This document shows, piece by piece, positions 32,542 to 42,493 of a stretch of DNA of 64,000 bases; the stretch's first letter is position 1, and every line of letters starts with the position of its first letter. Origin of the DNA: Prevotella sp. UBA2456 (GTDB lineage Bacteria > Bacteroidota > Bacteroidia > Bacteroidales > Bacteroidaceae); the NCBI GenBank assembly GCA_002342415.1, contig DDPY01000009.1, positions 8,637-72,636 on the forward strand, given 5' to 3'. The notes under the pieces are model-generated. The model saw only the letters and a list, made by a program, of their open reading frames with translations. It ran no database searches and was not told the origin of the DNA. A program made the translations under genes and the position numbers.

Positions 32542-34800
32542 ATGGCAGAAATACCAGCACTCATTAACGACCTTGCCTACATCCTCATTGCGGCAGGTAT
32601 CGTGACACTTATCTTCAAAAAGCTAAAACAGCCCCTCGTACTGGGATACATTGTAGCAGGTTTCCTCGTCTCTCCCCACATGCCCTATACCGCATCTGTG
32701 GTCGACACAGAGAATGTCCACCTATGGGCAGACATCGGAGTGATGTTCCTGCTATTCTCGCTGGGACTGGACTTCTCGTTCAAGAAAATTCTGAAGATGG
32801 GAGCATCGCCTATCATCTCCACCATCACCATCATCTTCTGCATGTCGATGCTGGGCATGATGGTGGGGCATCTGTTTTCCTGGCCGAAGATGGACTGCAT
32901 CTTTCTAGGCGGTATGCTGGCCATGTCGTCGACAACCATTATCTATAAGGCCTTCGACGACCTGGGACTGCGCCAGCAGCAGTTTGCAGGTCTGGTGATG
33001 TCTGTGCTCATTCTGGAGGACATTCTAGCCATCGTAATGATGGTGATGCTGAGCGCGATAGCCAGCGGAAACAATCCCGACGGAGGGCAGATGCTGGGGT
33101 CTGTTGTCAAGATAGGCTTTTTCCTGGTATTATGGCTGGTGGTGGGCATCTTTGCCATTCCCGACTTTCTGCGCAGAGTGCGCAAGCTCATCAACAGCGA
33201 AGTGTTGCTCATCGTCTCTTTGGGACTATGCTGCGCAATGGCCGTATTATCGACAAAGGTAGGGTTCTCGTCGGCTTTCGGAGCCTTTATCATGGGTAGC
33301 ATCTTGGCCGAGACCGTAGAAGCTGAGCGAATAGAACATCTGGTGGAGCCTGTGAAGAATCTGTTCGGAGCCATCTTCTTCGTATCGGTGGGTATGCTCG
33401 TAGATCCCCAGATACTGGTGGAATACGCTGGTCCTATCATACTGCTCGTACTGACCATCCTCTTGGGACAGAGCATCTTCGGTTCGCTGGCTTTCATGCT
33501 GGCGGGCGAATCGCTCAAATCGGCCATGCGCTGCGGATTCTCCATGGCACAGATTGGTGAGTTCTCATTCATCATTGCCTCGCTGGGTCTTTCGCTGGGA
33601 GTCATCAGCGATTTCCTCTACCCGGTGGTAGTGGCTGTATCCGTCATTACAACCTTCCTCACTCCTTACATGATTAGGCTTGCGACACCGGCATACAACA
33701 GCCTTGAGAAGCGTCTGCCCAACAAGCTCATCAAGGTATTGAACCACCTCTCCATGAGCCATCCCAACACGACAGAGCAGAGCAAGTGGAAACACATGCT
33801 GACACAAATGACAGTCAACACCATTATCTACTCCATTCTCTCCTCTGCCACCATTGCCATCATGTTCACCTTTTTCCTGCCGTTCATGTACAAAGTGATG
33901 CCCGGATGGGAAATGCACTGGTATGCCAACGGTATCACGGGTGTGCTCACGGTACTATTTATCTCGCCTTTCCTACGGGCAATGGTAATGAAGAAAAACC
34001 GAAGTCCGGAATTTCGCGCACTGTGGGATGAGAGCAATATCAACCGACTACCCCTTCTCTTTACCATTCTCGTGCGTGTGGTCATTGCTGTGAGCTTCAT
34101 CTTCTACATCTGCAACTACCTCAGCCATTTCTCCAGTGCCATCATCATCACCATCGGTGTGATTGCCGTAGCTCTGATGGTTGTATCGCGCACGGTCAAG
34201 CAGCGAAGCATCAAGCTGGAGAGGCTATTCATCCTAAACCTCCGTTCACGTGAGATTGAAGCACAAGTGTTGGGCAAGAAGAGACCGCTATATGAAGGAA
34301 AGCTGCTGGACCGTGATGTACACATTGCCGACTTCCAGGTGCCCATGAACTCACTATGGATGGGCAGAACGCTCAAGCAGCTCGACTTGGGACGCAAATA
34401 CAATATCCACGTAAGCAGTATCCTGCGTGCCAACTTCCGTCTGAACATTCCCGATGGCGACTATGTCATTTTCCCGGGCGACCGTTTGCAGGTGATTGGC
34501 AGCGATGACCAGCTGAGCAAGTTTTCGCACGCCATCCAGACAGAGGTGTTAGGAGAAGACGTCGACTTGGAGAACCGCGAGATGAAGCTCCGCCAGCTCA
34601 TCATCGGCAAAGACAGCCAATTTATAGGCAAAAACCTAATAGAAAGTGGCATACGCAGCCTTTACAGTTGCATGGTCATCGGTCTGGAGGAAGGAAAGGA
34701 GAATCTTTCGCCCGTCAATCCGAAGCGGCAGTTCCAAGAAGGTGACATCATCTGGGTCGTCGGCGAGCAGGAGTCTTTAGATGCCCTGATGCAAGCCTAA
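32542..34800 (+). CDS. CPA2 cation:proton antiporter with TrkA-C domains
   Basis: This is a 752-residue protein. The N-terminal Na+/H+ exchanger domain (1-390, about 12 membrane segments, FLLFSLGLDFSFKK) is of the Kef/CPA2 type. More membrane segments follow at about 430-450 and 520-560, then two TrkA-C (RCK_C-like) regulatory domains (about 595-670 and 680-750). No Rossmann RCK_N domain is visible. It probably exchanges K+ or Na+ for H+. The stop overlaps the lptD stop region by 4 bp on the other strand. Confidence 0.88.
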   Translation: MAEIPALINDLAYILIAAGIVTLIFKKLKQPLVLGYIVAGFLVSPHMPYTASVVDTENVHLWADIGVMFLLFSLGLDFSFKKILKMGASPIISTITIIFCMSMLGMMVGHLFSWPKMDCIFLGGMLAMSSTTIIYKAFDDLGLRQQQFAGLVMSVLILEDILAIVMMVMLSAIASGNNPDGGQMLGSVVKIGFFLVLWLVVGIFAIPDFLRRVRKLINSEVLLIVSLGLCCAMAVLSTKVGFSSAFGAFIMGSILAETVEAERIEHLVEPVKNLFGAIFFVSVGMLVDPQILVEYAGPIILLVLTILLGQSIFGSLAFMLAGESLKSAMRCGFSMAQIGEFSFIIASLGLSLGVISDFLYPVVVAVSVITTFLTPYMIRLATPAYNSLEKRLPNKLIKVLNHLSMSHPNTTEQSKWKHMLTQMTVNTIIYSILSSATIAIMFTFFLPFMYKVMPGWEMHWYANGITGVLTVLFISPFLRAMVMKKNRSPEFRALWDESNINRLPLLFTILVRVVIAVSFIFYICNYLSHFSSAIIITIGVIAVALMVVSRTVKQRSIKLERLFILNLRSREIEAQVLGKKRPLYEGKLLDRDVHIADFQVPMNSLWMGRTLKQLDLGRKYNIHVSSILRANFRLNIPDGDYVIFPGDRLQVIGSDDQLSKFSHAIQTEVLGEDVDLENREMKLRQLIIGKDSQFIGKNLIESGIRSLYSCMVIGLEEGKENLSPVNPKRQFQEGDIIWVVGEQESLDALMQA

Positions 34801-37685
34801 TACCACTGCACCGCATTCGAGAAACTGCTGCGCTTGTCGTACTTTAAAGCATCGGCCAGCGTCGAGGCATTGCATCGGAACGAGAAGTTATAGCTGGTAT
34901 AGGGTGCCAGCGTAATCTGACACGACATATTGAAGCAATGCAAGTCGCGCGACAGTCCGGCTGTAGTCATTGCTATCTTCTTGGTATCAAAGTCGTAACC
35001 CGACTGGAAGTTAATATTCCAACCTTCTGCCAGCTTGACACTACCTGAGAAGTTCAGGTTCTGTGAAATCTTATAAGGATAGCGCATCCTGTCGTAATCG
35101 AAACGACCTGCCGTATTCTCACGCATACTGATACCATAGGAGAATCGTAATGACCAGGGAATATTGAAGGCCATATATCCGTCTTCATCCGTCTCTGCTG
35201 CTACCGGCTCGCGCTCTGCTGCATGTTTGGCCGACTCCATTCCATTGTCGAGGTTTGTATCCAGACCTGTGCTATACTCGTCTTTGGGGTCTTTACGGTC
35301 CTTGTCTTTCTTGTCACGCTTCTCACCTCGCAACCACTTGAAGAAGTTGGCAATCTTCTTATTATCCAGCGTATAGTCGATAGATTGGTTCATACCCTGG
35401 AATCGACCGAAGCGGCCCTTGCTATACTCAGTACGGTTACCGACATAAGGAGTAGCTCCCACCGAGTCGGCTTCGTAGGCATAGGTGGCAAACACGGCAT
35501 TCATGCTGAAAGTATAACTCTTGGTCAGCTTGATACGCAGCGTGGTATTCAAATCACTCCAAGGACGCTCCTTGGCAGCAAAGTTATAGCTCATCGAAGC
35601 ACCCAACTCGTCAATCAGGCTAATCTTCTTAAAGCCCGTTGAGTCTTCGTCCGACTTCACCTTCATCTCCACATTGTTCGACACCGACATCGAAAGAGAA
35701 CCCGCCATGCCCTGTCCCGGTGAACCATAGACCATGCCATTATAACGATTGTATTTCACCTGTGTCACATTGCCGTTGGCATCCACCTTGTCATAAGTAT
35801 CCCACACCCCATAGCGCGAGGCCGAGAAGTCAGGGTGATAGTTGAACGATATCGAGGGCGTGAAGACGTGACGGATAGCTTGAATCTTGTCGCCGAAGAG
35901 CTTGCGACTGGGCACATAGAATCCATACAGCTTCGTATTAGCCGAGAGCGACATGTTCCATTCATAGATATTATTGAATCCCTGCACGGTGTCGACGACC
36001 TCACGCTGGTTCTTCTCATCCCACGAGCGGTTCTGCCGCTGCAGGTACATACGGTCTACCAACTCGAATGAAGGGTTCAGCGACAGATAACCGAAAGCAG
36101 TAAAGCTGGCCGATGTCTTGATTCTGTGCTGGATACCATTCTTCCAGTCACGGCTCAGGCTGGAGTGCATCAGTTTATCCTCTTTCGTATTGATACTATT
36201 GGTCAAGCTTCCGGTATAGTCCACGCCAATCTTTTCGTACCAGCGCTCCTCACCGGCCGCCTTCTTACGCTTAAAAGGATAGAAGCGGGCAATAGAGACG
36301 GTGACATCCGGGAACTTGATACCAATCGTTGAGTCACGCATGTTCTGCTCAACATTGAAATTGGTTGTCAGATGCATGCCGATGCTCGAGAAGTCTACAC
36401 CTAAGGCCACCGACGAGGTACGTACCGACTGTGCCAAAGCCTGCGGATTGTAGAGCGAGTTCAGATTGTTACGCTCATAGCTCTGAGTAGCATAGTTCAC
36501 ACTGGCTGTCAGCGTGCGGTGCGGATTAGCCTTCGGATCCTGCGTATGCTGCCACTTTACCGAGAAGCTGGTATTCTTCTGATAGTCTTTCATTCCCTTG
36601 TCACCAGTCACAGTGCTCTGATAGTCGAAGCTGAACGTGCCATTGTAACGGTAGCGCTTACGATAATTGGTCAGTCCGCGCAAGGCCCACGAGCCTTTGG
36701 TATAGATATCACCAGTAAGTTTCAGGTCCATCTTGTCACTGATGGCAAAATAGTAACCGCCTTCGCGCAGATAGAATCCTCGCGAGGTCTCGTCACCATA
36801 GGTTGGCATGATGAAGCCGCTGGAATAGCTCTTGGTGAACGGGAAGAAGCCATAGGGAATGGCAAAGGGCAGGGGAACGTCGGCCACCACCAGATAAGTA
36901 GGTCCGAACACCACGTCCTTTCCTGGACGCACCTTGGCTCGCGACATAGCGAAGTAGAAGTCCGGATGCGGCAGGTCGCAGGTGGTATAGCGTCCGTGAT
37001 AGAGGAACATATCGCCATTGGCAGCACGCTTCGACTTCTCCGAGGTCATAAAGCCATCCTGTTGGGCGGTGTAGACATTGTTAATCAGTCCCATCTTCGT
37101 CTTGAAGTTGAAGGCCATCGTGTCTGTCTCATAGGTATCGTTGCCCATCTTGAACACGGGCGTGCCGTACTTCTGCCCCGTCGAGTCTGCCGAACCCATA
37201 GCATGCACCAAACTTGAGTCGAGGGTGATGCTTATCTGGTCGCTCTCCAAGTCCATGTTCTCATATTTCACATGCGACTTACCATAGAGGTAGGCCACCT
37301 TTGTCTCACCGTCATAGACCATTGAGTCTTCAGCAGAATACTCTACGGGAGCATCGATACCGTTCTTGCGCGTACGGTTCAGCGAGTCGGCGTATAGCGA
37401 GTCGTCAATATGCTTGTTGTGCTTCCAGATTGCTTTTTGCAAGGAGTCCATCTGCAAGGTATCATTCTTCAAGTCAACAGAGTCGACGGCTATGGAGTCC
37501 GAGTCCTTTAGCGCTGATGCGGATTTTATCTTATCCGACAACGCCCGTACAGAAGTCGAGACAGCAGTATCGCGGGGAATACTGTCATTGCCGCACACAC
37601 GCTCAGGAAAGCGTAGGCGAGGCACCTCAGCCATCATGAAAATGATGACAAACGACAGCAGAAATATGAGCGTTTTTCTTCTCAC
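34797..37685 (-). CDS. lptD: LPS assembly outer-membrane protein LptD-like
   Basis: This is a 962-residue protein: signal/anchor at 1-20, an OstA/LptA-like jellyroll at about 110-230 (DGETKVAYLYGKSHVKYENM, DSSLVHAMG), then a large beta-barrel with many aromatic-rich strands ending in SFSNAVQWY. It fits the Bacteroidota group of putative LptD proteins, which insert lipopolysaccharide into the outer membrane. A -7 element (CAAAATTA, 37691-37698) sits directly before the start, so the true start may be a little downstream. Confidence 0.85.
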   Translation of the reverse strand: MRRKTLIFLLSFVIIFMMAEVPRLRFPERVCGNDSIPRDTAVSTSVRALSDKIKSASALKDSDSIAVDSVDLKNDTLQMDSLQKAIWKHNKHIDDSLYADSLNRTRKNGIDAPVEYSAEDSMVYDGETKVAYLYGKSHVKYENMDLESDQISITLDSSLVHAMGSADSTGQKYGTPVFKMGNDTYETDTMAFNFKTKMGLINNVYTAQQDGFMTSEKSKRAANGDMFLYHGRYTTCDLPHPDFYFAMSRAKVRPGKDVVFGPTYLVVADVPLPFAIPYGFFPFTKSYSSGFIMPTYGDETSRGFYLREGGYYFAISDKMDLKLTGDIYTKGSWALRGLTNYRKRYRYNGTFSFDYQSTVTGDKGMKDYQKNTSFSVKWQHTQDPKANPHRTLTASVNYATQSYERNNLNSLYNPQALAQSVRTSSVALGVDFSSIGMHLTTNFNVEQNMRDSTIGIKFPDVTVSIARFYPFKRKKAAGEERWYEKIGVDYTGSLTNSINTKEDKLMHSSLSRDWKNGIQHRIKTSASFTAFGYLSLNPSFELVDRMYLQRQNRSWDEKNQREVVDTVQGFNNIYEWNMSLSANTKLYGFYVPSRKLFGDKIQAIRHVFTPSISFNYHPDFSASRYGVWDTYDKVDANGNVTQVKYNRYNGMVYGSPGQGMAGSLSMSVSNNVEMKVKSDEDSTGFKKISLIDELGASMSYNFAAKERPWSDLNTTLRIKLTKSYTFSMNAVFATYAYEADSVGATPYVGNRTEYSKGRFGRFQGMNQSIDYTLDNKKIANFFKWLRGEKRDKKDKDRKDPKDEYSTGLDTNLDNGMESAKHAAEREPVAAETDEDGYMAFNIPWSLRFSYGISMRENTAGRFDYDRMRYPYKISQNLNFSGSVKLAEGWNINFQSGYDFDTKKIAMTTAGLSRDLHCFNMSCQITLAPYTSYNFSFRCNASTLADALKYDKRSSFSNAVQWY

Positions 37686-37758
37686 GGCTGCAAAATTACA
37701 AATAATTTGTCGAATAGCGACCGCCTTTTTCGCATTTAACGTAAATTATTACGATAAA

Positions 37759-38253
37759 TCATTCAAAGCGCTTGGCCCAAGCAAGGAATTTCAGCACTCC
37801 ATCGTGCCCAAAACGTTCCAGCGATTCAGCGGTCTGAGCCACCGTCAGCACACGGTCCGGATGCGACTTGGAGTAGAATTTGTCGGCATAGCATACGATT
37901 TCCTCTTCCAACGTTTCGGGCTCATATCCCGGCAGTCCCGTCCCTGTATGGCGCTCAGCCACGCGGGCATGACACGGGAATCCCTCTTTTCGCAAGAGTT
38001 CGCCGCCTATCGGCCCGTGCCTCAGATAGGGTTCCGTACCATAACAGTAGATGGTGGGTGCATTGCAACGGAAGATTCCGATATCGTGCAGCATGGCAGC
38101 CTCTTCCAGAAACTGCACATCGACAGGCAGTTCCTGATGCTTTTTCACAATCTCCAGACAGCGGTCGGCAACCTGGCGGCTATGCTTCAATAGCAAGGTG
38201 CGCAAAAGGGCGTTGTCGGCATAATACTTATTTATTATAGATAGATAGTCCAT
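37759..38253 (-). CDS. HD-domain hydrolase
   Basis: This 164-residue protein carries the HD metal motif set: H of LLKHSRQVADRC, the doublet AMLHDIGIF, further His residues near residues 70-80 and 100, and a late Asp. It is a stand-alone HDIG-type phosphohydrolase whose substrate (nucleotide or phosphoester) is unknown. It lies 17 bp downstream of the SpoIIE-type gene on the same strand, so it is likely in one transcript. Confidence 0.82.
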   Translation of the reverse strand: MDYLSIINKYYADNALLRTLLLKHSRQVADRCLEIVKKHQELPVDVQFLEEAAMLHDIGIFRCNAPTIYCYGTEPYLRHGPIGGELLRKEGFPCHARVAERHTGTGLPGYEPETLEEEIVCYADKFYSKSHPDRVLTVAQTAESLERFGHDGVLKFLAWAKRFE

Positions 38254-38270
38254 CTTTTGCAGGTGTTATA

Positions 38271-40166
38271 TCAGTGTAAACTCAGACAGAACATCGTGAG
38301 GTCGTCATTAGGTTCCGCACCCTCTCTATGCTCCTCGACCATAGCAGTCAGCGTGTCTATCAGCTCACGGGCAGAGGTAAACGGCCGTTGCCGGACGATA
38401 TCGAGCAGATGCTCGTCACCAAACTGCTCCTGCCGCACGTTCTCTGCCTCATTGAGGCCGTCGGTATAGACAAAGAGCGGTTTATCCTTGACATCCGTTA
38501 TCGTCTCGCCGACATACTCTATGTCGGGCACTATACCGATAGGTGCATTGGTCTCCATCTGCAGGAAGGCAGCATCCTCGCTGCCGCATCCTAAGACGGG
38601 TGGATTATGTCCGCAGTTGCAGAATGTCAGCTGGCCAGAGTCCAGATTCAGCCGGCCAATAAACATGGTGACAAACATACCACTATCGTTACCTTCTGTC
38701 AGTTCATTATTCATATAAGTGGCAATCTCTGCCGGTTCGCCACGGAACTTAGCCAGTGCACGGAACAGCCGAATGGTTTCAGCCATAAACAGCGACGCGG
38801 GCACGCCCTTTCCGCTGACATCGCCCACACAGAAATAGAGCTGACTATGGTCTATCAGCTGCACATCGTACAGGTCGCCGCCTACCTGACGGGCTGGAGT
38901 CATCGTGGCGAAGAGGTCCAGACGGTCGCAGGTGGGGAACTGGTTAGGAACCATCGACATCTGGATGTCGCGGGCAATACGCAGCTCGCTCTCTATACGC
39001 TCTTTGGCCGATGTGGTCTCTTCCAGCTGGTCGTAAGCCTGCTGCAACTGGGTATTGGCTTTCTTCAGTTTTTTTGCCGACCGATAGCGCAGCACGATGA
39101 CCACACACAACGAGACAATGATGATCAGGGCAATGCCTACCGCATACCAGAACTGCATCACATGCTTATGGATTCGCAACTCGTCCAGCTCCGTCATCGT
39201 GTCCATCTCGTTCAGCTGTTGGCGCAGCTGGCCTAACCGGTCATCGCTTCTGATGTCTATCATCGGGCGCAACAGATCGTATGCCTCCTCCGAACGGTTC
39301 AGATTCCGCAATATCTCGGCACGCAAAAGGCCCAGTCCCCATTGCAGCCCAGAGTTTGTGGTCAAGGGCTGCATACGGTCGGTAGTGGCCAATGCCATCG
39401 CATTGTCACCCTTGGCCTTATAGTATTCTGCAATGGCACGCAATGCCTCATACTCATTCTGCTCGTCCCCGTTGGAGATCTTGGCTATCAACCGGTCGAC
39501 CATCCGCCCTGCCTTGGTCAGCTCACCGCGTCTCACCTCCAACAGAGTCTCGGCATTCAGCAGGTTGTCGCGATAGGTGCGATAGACCAAGGTAGCCGTG
39601 TCGCCCCATTCAAAACGCCGTATCAGGGGTTTTGCCAACGAGAGCATACGCTCCTCTTCCTCATAGTTGCCAGTCAGCTCCAAGGTATAGGCATAATAAT
39701 AGAGCATGGCAATCGTCTCGCGTGTCAGCGGATGTCGGCGCAATACGCTGAAGGCCTCGCGCATCTGGTGGAGCGACTCCTCATGGTCACCGATATAGCC
39801 ATAGAGCAGCGCAATCTGAGCCATCACGATGCCCCGTCCGTAGTTATGGTGTCTGCTGTGGGCAAACTCATAGAGTTTCCGGCACTCGCGCAGCCCGGTC
39901 ATAATCTGGCCCTCGTTGAGCACTTTCGACATCGTACACAGCGAAGCCACGTAGTAATAGTAATCCCACCGCTCGTTTGAAGCAAACAAATCCAGCGCCG
40001 CCTCCTTGTTCTGTTGCAGCAAGGCATTCTTCTCAAGCAGGGAGTATTCTACCATCTGGTTGTAGACAGAATCGCACCAGGCCTTCGTCCGTTTGTCGCC
40101 AGAGGCTCCCTGCACTGTCAAACATGCCAGCACCGTCATCATCAGCAGCAACCATTGTCTTCTCAT
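38271..40166 (-). CDS. TPR-containing SpoIIE/PP2C-type phosphatase
   Basis: This 631-residue membrane protein has a signal peptide (1-20), helical TPR-like repeats in the periplasm (about 60-310), one membrane segment (about 337-358, GIALIIIVSLCVVIVL) and a coiled coil (about 362-398). A cytosolic SpoIIE-type PP2C phosphatase follows (about 400-631) with metal-site blocks DVSGKGVPASLFMAE and FVYTDGLNEAEN. Such proteins usually dephosphorylate anti-anti-sigma or other regulators in response to an outside signal. The promoter (-7 at 40201-40208) lies between the arms of a 10-bp inverted repeat. Confidence 0.87.
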   Translation of the reverse strand: MRRQWLLLMMTVLACLTVQGASGDKRTKAWCDSVYNQMVEYSLLEKNALLQQNKEAALDLFASNERWDYYYYVASLCTMSKVLNEGQIMTGLRECRKLYEFAHSRHHNYGRGIVMAQIALLYGYIGDHEESLHQMREAFSVLRRHPLTRETIAMLYYYAYTLELTGNYEEEERMLSLAKPLIRRFEWGDTATLVYRTYRDNLLNAETLLEVRRGELTKAGRMVDRLIAKISNGDEQNEYEALRAIAEYYKAKGDNAMALATTDRMQPLTTNSGLQWGLGLLRAEILRNLNRSEEAYDLLRPMIDIRSDDRLGQLRQQLNEMDTMTELDELRIHKHVMQFWYAVGIALIIIVSLCVVIVLRYRSAKKLKKANTQLQQAYDQLEETTSAKERIESELRIARDIQMSMVPNQFPTCDRLDLFATMTPARQVGGDLYDVQLIDHSQLYFCVGDVSGKGVPASLFMAETIRLFRALAKFRGEPAEIATYMNNELTEGNDSGMFVTMFIGRLNLDSGQLTFCNCGHNPPVLGCGSEDAAFLQMETNAPIGIVPDIEYVGETITDVKDKPLFVYTDGLNEAENVRQEQFGDEHLLDIVRQRPFTSARELIDTLTAMVEEHREGAEPNDDLTMFCLSLH

Positions 40167-40178
40167 CGTTTGGAATGT

Positions 40179-40232
40179 CTAAAGTTTTGCTAATCGAGTG
40201 CAAAGGTACAAAACTATTCGGTAAAACTTTAG
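40179..40232 (-). promoter_or_regulatory. inverted repeat flanking the SpoIIE-gene promoter
   Basis: CTAAAGTTTT (40179-40188) and AAAACTTTAG (40223-40232) are perfect inverse copies whose centres are 44 bp apart. They flank CAAAGGTA (40201-40208), the minus-strand -7 element. A repressor or looping operator is plausible. Confidence 0.45.
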
Positions 40233-40272
40233 GACCGGAAAGCATTTTTTTGGATAATTTATAAAGAAAGAT

Positions 40273-40303
40273 TTTGAGAATTGAAGATTATTGAGTACTT
40301 TTG
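40273..40303 (+). promoter_or_regulatory. pgi promoter
   Basis: TTTG (40273-40276) and TACTTTTG (40296-40303) are separated by 19 bases. The ATG at 40348 is 44 bases further. Confidence 0.7.
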
Positions 40304-40347
40304 CATTCGCGAATCATATCACACGACTAAAACTATATCAAAAAACA

Positions 40348-41703
40348 ATGAGTAACATCAAACTTGACATCACAAAGGCTGCCTGCTTCTTAGAGGCTGG
40401 TGCCGTGAAGGCTTTTGAGCCAAAGGTAAAAGCTGCTCAGCAGGCTTTGGAAGAGGGCACATGCCCCGGTAACGACTTCTTAGGATGGCTGCATCTGCCC
40501 AGCAGCATCACTCCCCAGTTCCTCGACGAAGTGCAGGCAGTAGCCAAGACCCTGCGCGAGAAGTGTGAGGTCGTGGTAGTAGCAGGCATCGGCGGCTCCT
40601 ATCTGGGTGCCCGCGCAGTTATTGAGGCCCTGAGCAATTCGTTTGCATGGCTCATCCAGAGCAAGCAGAACCCCATCATCCTGTTTGCTGGCAACAACAT
40701 TGGCGAGGACTACCTGAGCGAGATGACGGAATATCTGAAGGACAAGAAGTTCGGTGTCATCAACATCTCTAAGTCGGGCACTACCACTGAGACCGCCCTG
40801 ACCTTCCGCCTGCTGAAGAAGCAGTGTGAGGCTCAGATGGGCAAGGAGGTGGCCAAGGAGGTCATCGTGGCTGTCACAGACGCTAAGCGCGGTGCTGCCC
40901 GCACGTGTGCCGACAAGGAGGGTTACAAGTCGTTTATCATCCCAGACAACGTGGGCGGACGCTTCTCAGTGCTCACTCCCGTCGGTCTGCTTCCCATAGC
41001 CTGTGCCGGTTTCGACATCAAGCAGCTTGTTGCCGGTGCTGCCGAGATGGAAAAGTGCTGTGGCAAGGATGTTCCCTTTGAAGAGAATATGGCAGCCCAG
41101 TATGCCGCTGTCCGCAACGGTCTCTATGCTGCGGGCAAGAAGATTGAGATTATGGTCAACTACCAGCCCAAGCTCCACTTCTTCTCTGAGTGGTGGAAGC
41201 AGCTCTACGGTGAGAGCGAGGGCAAGGACAAGAAGGGTATATTCCCTGCTTCGTGCGACTTCACTACCGACCTGCACTCGATGGGTCAGTGGATTCAGGA
41301 CGGCGAGCGCACCATTCTCGAAACCGTCATCTCTGTCGAAAAGCCCAACCGCAGCCTGCTGTTCCCCAGCGATGAGGAGAATCTGGACGGACTGAACTTC
41401 CTAGCAGGCAAGCGTGTCGACGAGGTGAACAAGATGGCTGAGCTCGGCACCCGTCTGGCTCACGTCGATGGTGGTGTTCCCAACATCCGCATCTCCGTGC
41501 CCGAACTGAACGAATACTACATCGGACAGCTCATCTACTTCTTCGAAATAGCCTGCGGCATCAGCGGCAATCTGCTGTGTGTCAACCCGTTCAACCAGCC
41601 CGGCGTAGAGGCATACAAGAAGAATATGTTTGCCCTGCTCGAAAAGCCCGGCTACGAGGCTGACACGAAGGCCATCAAGGAGCGTCTGGCACAGGAGAAA
41701 TAA
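40348..41703 (+). CDS. pgi: glucose-6-phosphate isomerase
   Basis: This 451-residue glycolytic enzyme interconverts glucose 6-phosphate and fructose 6-phosphate. Its blocks are GIGGSYLGARAVIEAL, NISKSGTTTETAL (phosphate site), NVGGRFSVLTPVGLLP and NQPGVEAYKKNMF with the catalytic Lys. It is of the short type (about 450) common in Bacteroidota and Gram-positives. The frame extends upstream to 40291, but that lies before the promoter, so the ATG at 40348 is used. Confidence 0.96.
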   Translation: MSNIKLDITKAACFLEAGAVKAFEPKVKAAQQALEEGTCPGNDFLGWLHLPSSITPQFLDEVQAVAKTLREKCEVVVVAGIGGSYLGARAVIEALSNSFAWLIQSKQNPIILFAGNNIGEDYLSEMTEYLKDKKFGVINISKSGTTTETALTFRLLKKQCEAQMGKEVAKEVIVAVTDAKRGAARTCADKEGYKSFIIPDNVGGRFSVLTPVGLLPIACAGFDIKQLVAGAAEMEKCCGKDVPFEENMAAQYAAVRNGLYAAGKKIEIMVNYQPKLHFFSEWWKQLYGESEGKDKKGIFPASCDFTTDLHSMGQWIQDGERTILETVISVEKPNRSLLFPSDEENLDGLNFLAGKRVDEVNKMAELGTRLAHVDGGVPNIRISVPELNEYYIGQLIYFFEIACGISGNLLCVNPFNQPGVEAYKKNMFALLEKPGYEADTKAIKERLAQEK

Positions 41704-41731
41704 TTTGGTAAAAGCTATAAAACAATTAACG

Positions 41732-42493
41732 TTGGAATATTCTATTCAACACTACTTAGCAAAGCACGGCTTTAGGCAGTTCTGCCCGAAAGCCGTGCTT
41801 TTCGATATGGATGGAGTCATCTACGACTCTATGCCCAATCATGCCACGAGCTGGCATCAGGCCATGCTCGACTACGGTCTGGAGATGGCACCCGCCGAGG
41901 CTTACCAGTATGAGGGAATGCGAGGCGTGGAGACTATCCGCCTGCTGGCTCGCCAACAGTGGGGACGCATGCTCAGCGATGAGGAGGCCAAGACCATGTA
42001 TCGCCACAAGTCGGAACTGTTTGCCGCCTGCAAGCCTGCAACGCTGATGCTGGGCATCCAGTCGCTGATGCACCAGATTAGAGACTGCGGAATGAAGATA
42101 TGCGTGGTGACAGGAAGCGGACAACACACCTTGCTCGACAAGCTGCAAGGCGACCTGAACGGACTCGTGAGCCACGAACGGATGGTTACCGCCTTCGATG
42201 TGACACATGGGAAGCCTGCTCCGGAGCCTTATCTGAAAGGGATGGAGAAGTGTGGCGTAGCGCCATGGGAGACGATCGTGGTTGAGAATGCACCATTAGG
42301 TGTCGAAGCTGCAGTAGCCGCACGATGCTTTACCATCGCTGCCAACACGGGACCGCTTCCTGATGAGATACTGCGTGAGGCCGGTGCCGACCTCATACTG
42401 CCATCCATACAGGCCCTCAGCGACCGCTGGGAACAGATATGTACAGAGCTGGGCGGCATGCAGCAGCCTGACGGACGGGACTCGCAAGATTAG
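41732..42493 (+). CDS. HAD hydrolase, beta-phosphoglucomutase-like, TTG start
   Basis: This is about 253 residues. The nucleophile block AVLFDMDGVIYDSMPNH and the later KPAPEPYLKGM and VENAPLGVEAA blocks are those of phosphoglucomutase-like HAD phosphatases. No ATG or GTG exists upstream of this block in frame without running into pgi. TTG at 41732 gives MEYSIQHYLAKHGF, like the short N-terminal helix known in Bacteroidota members, and is preferred over TTG at 41705. The 5' coding part contains the strong hairpin 41761-41801. The substrate is unknown. The 3' end overlaps the DUF4738 gene by 4 bp. Confidence 0.8.
   Translation: MEYSIQHYLAKHGFRQFCPKAVLFDMDGVIYDSMPNHATSWHQAMLDYGLEMAPAEAYQYEGMRGVETIRLLARQQWGRMLSDEEAKTMYRHKSELFAACKPATLMLGIQSLMHQIRDCGMKICVVTGSGQHTLLDKLQGDLNGLVSHERMVTAFDVTHGKPAPEPYLKGMEKCGVAPWETIVVENAPLGVEAAVAARCFTIAANTGPLPDEILREAGADLILPSIQALSDRWEQICTELGGMQQPDGRDSQD
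41761..41801 (+). terminator. strong hairpin after pgi, inside the HAD reading frame
   Basis: A 13-bp perfect stem (AAAGCACGGCTTT, 41761-41773, with 41789-41801) is followed by TTTT-like bases. A smaller GGCAG/CTGCC stem lies in the loop. It looks like a pgi terminator or attenuator but spans HAD codons 11-23. Confidence 0.7.

Noticed and set aside
41795..42493. GTG at 41795 as the HAD start
   Set aside because: It would begin inside the AVLFDMDG strand, removing the first beta-strand residues; the upstream TTG gives a family-like N-terminus.
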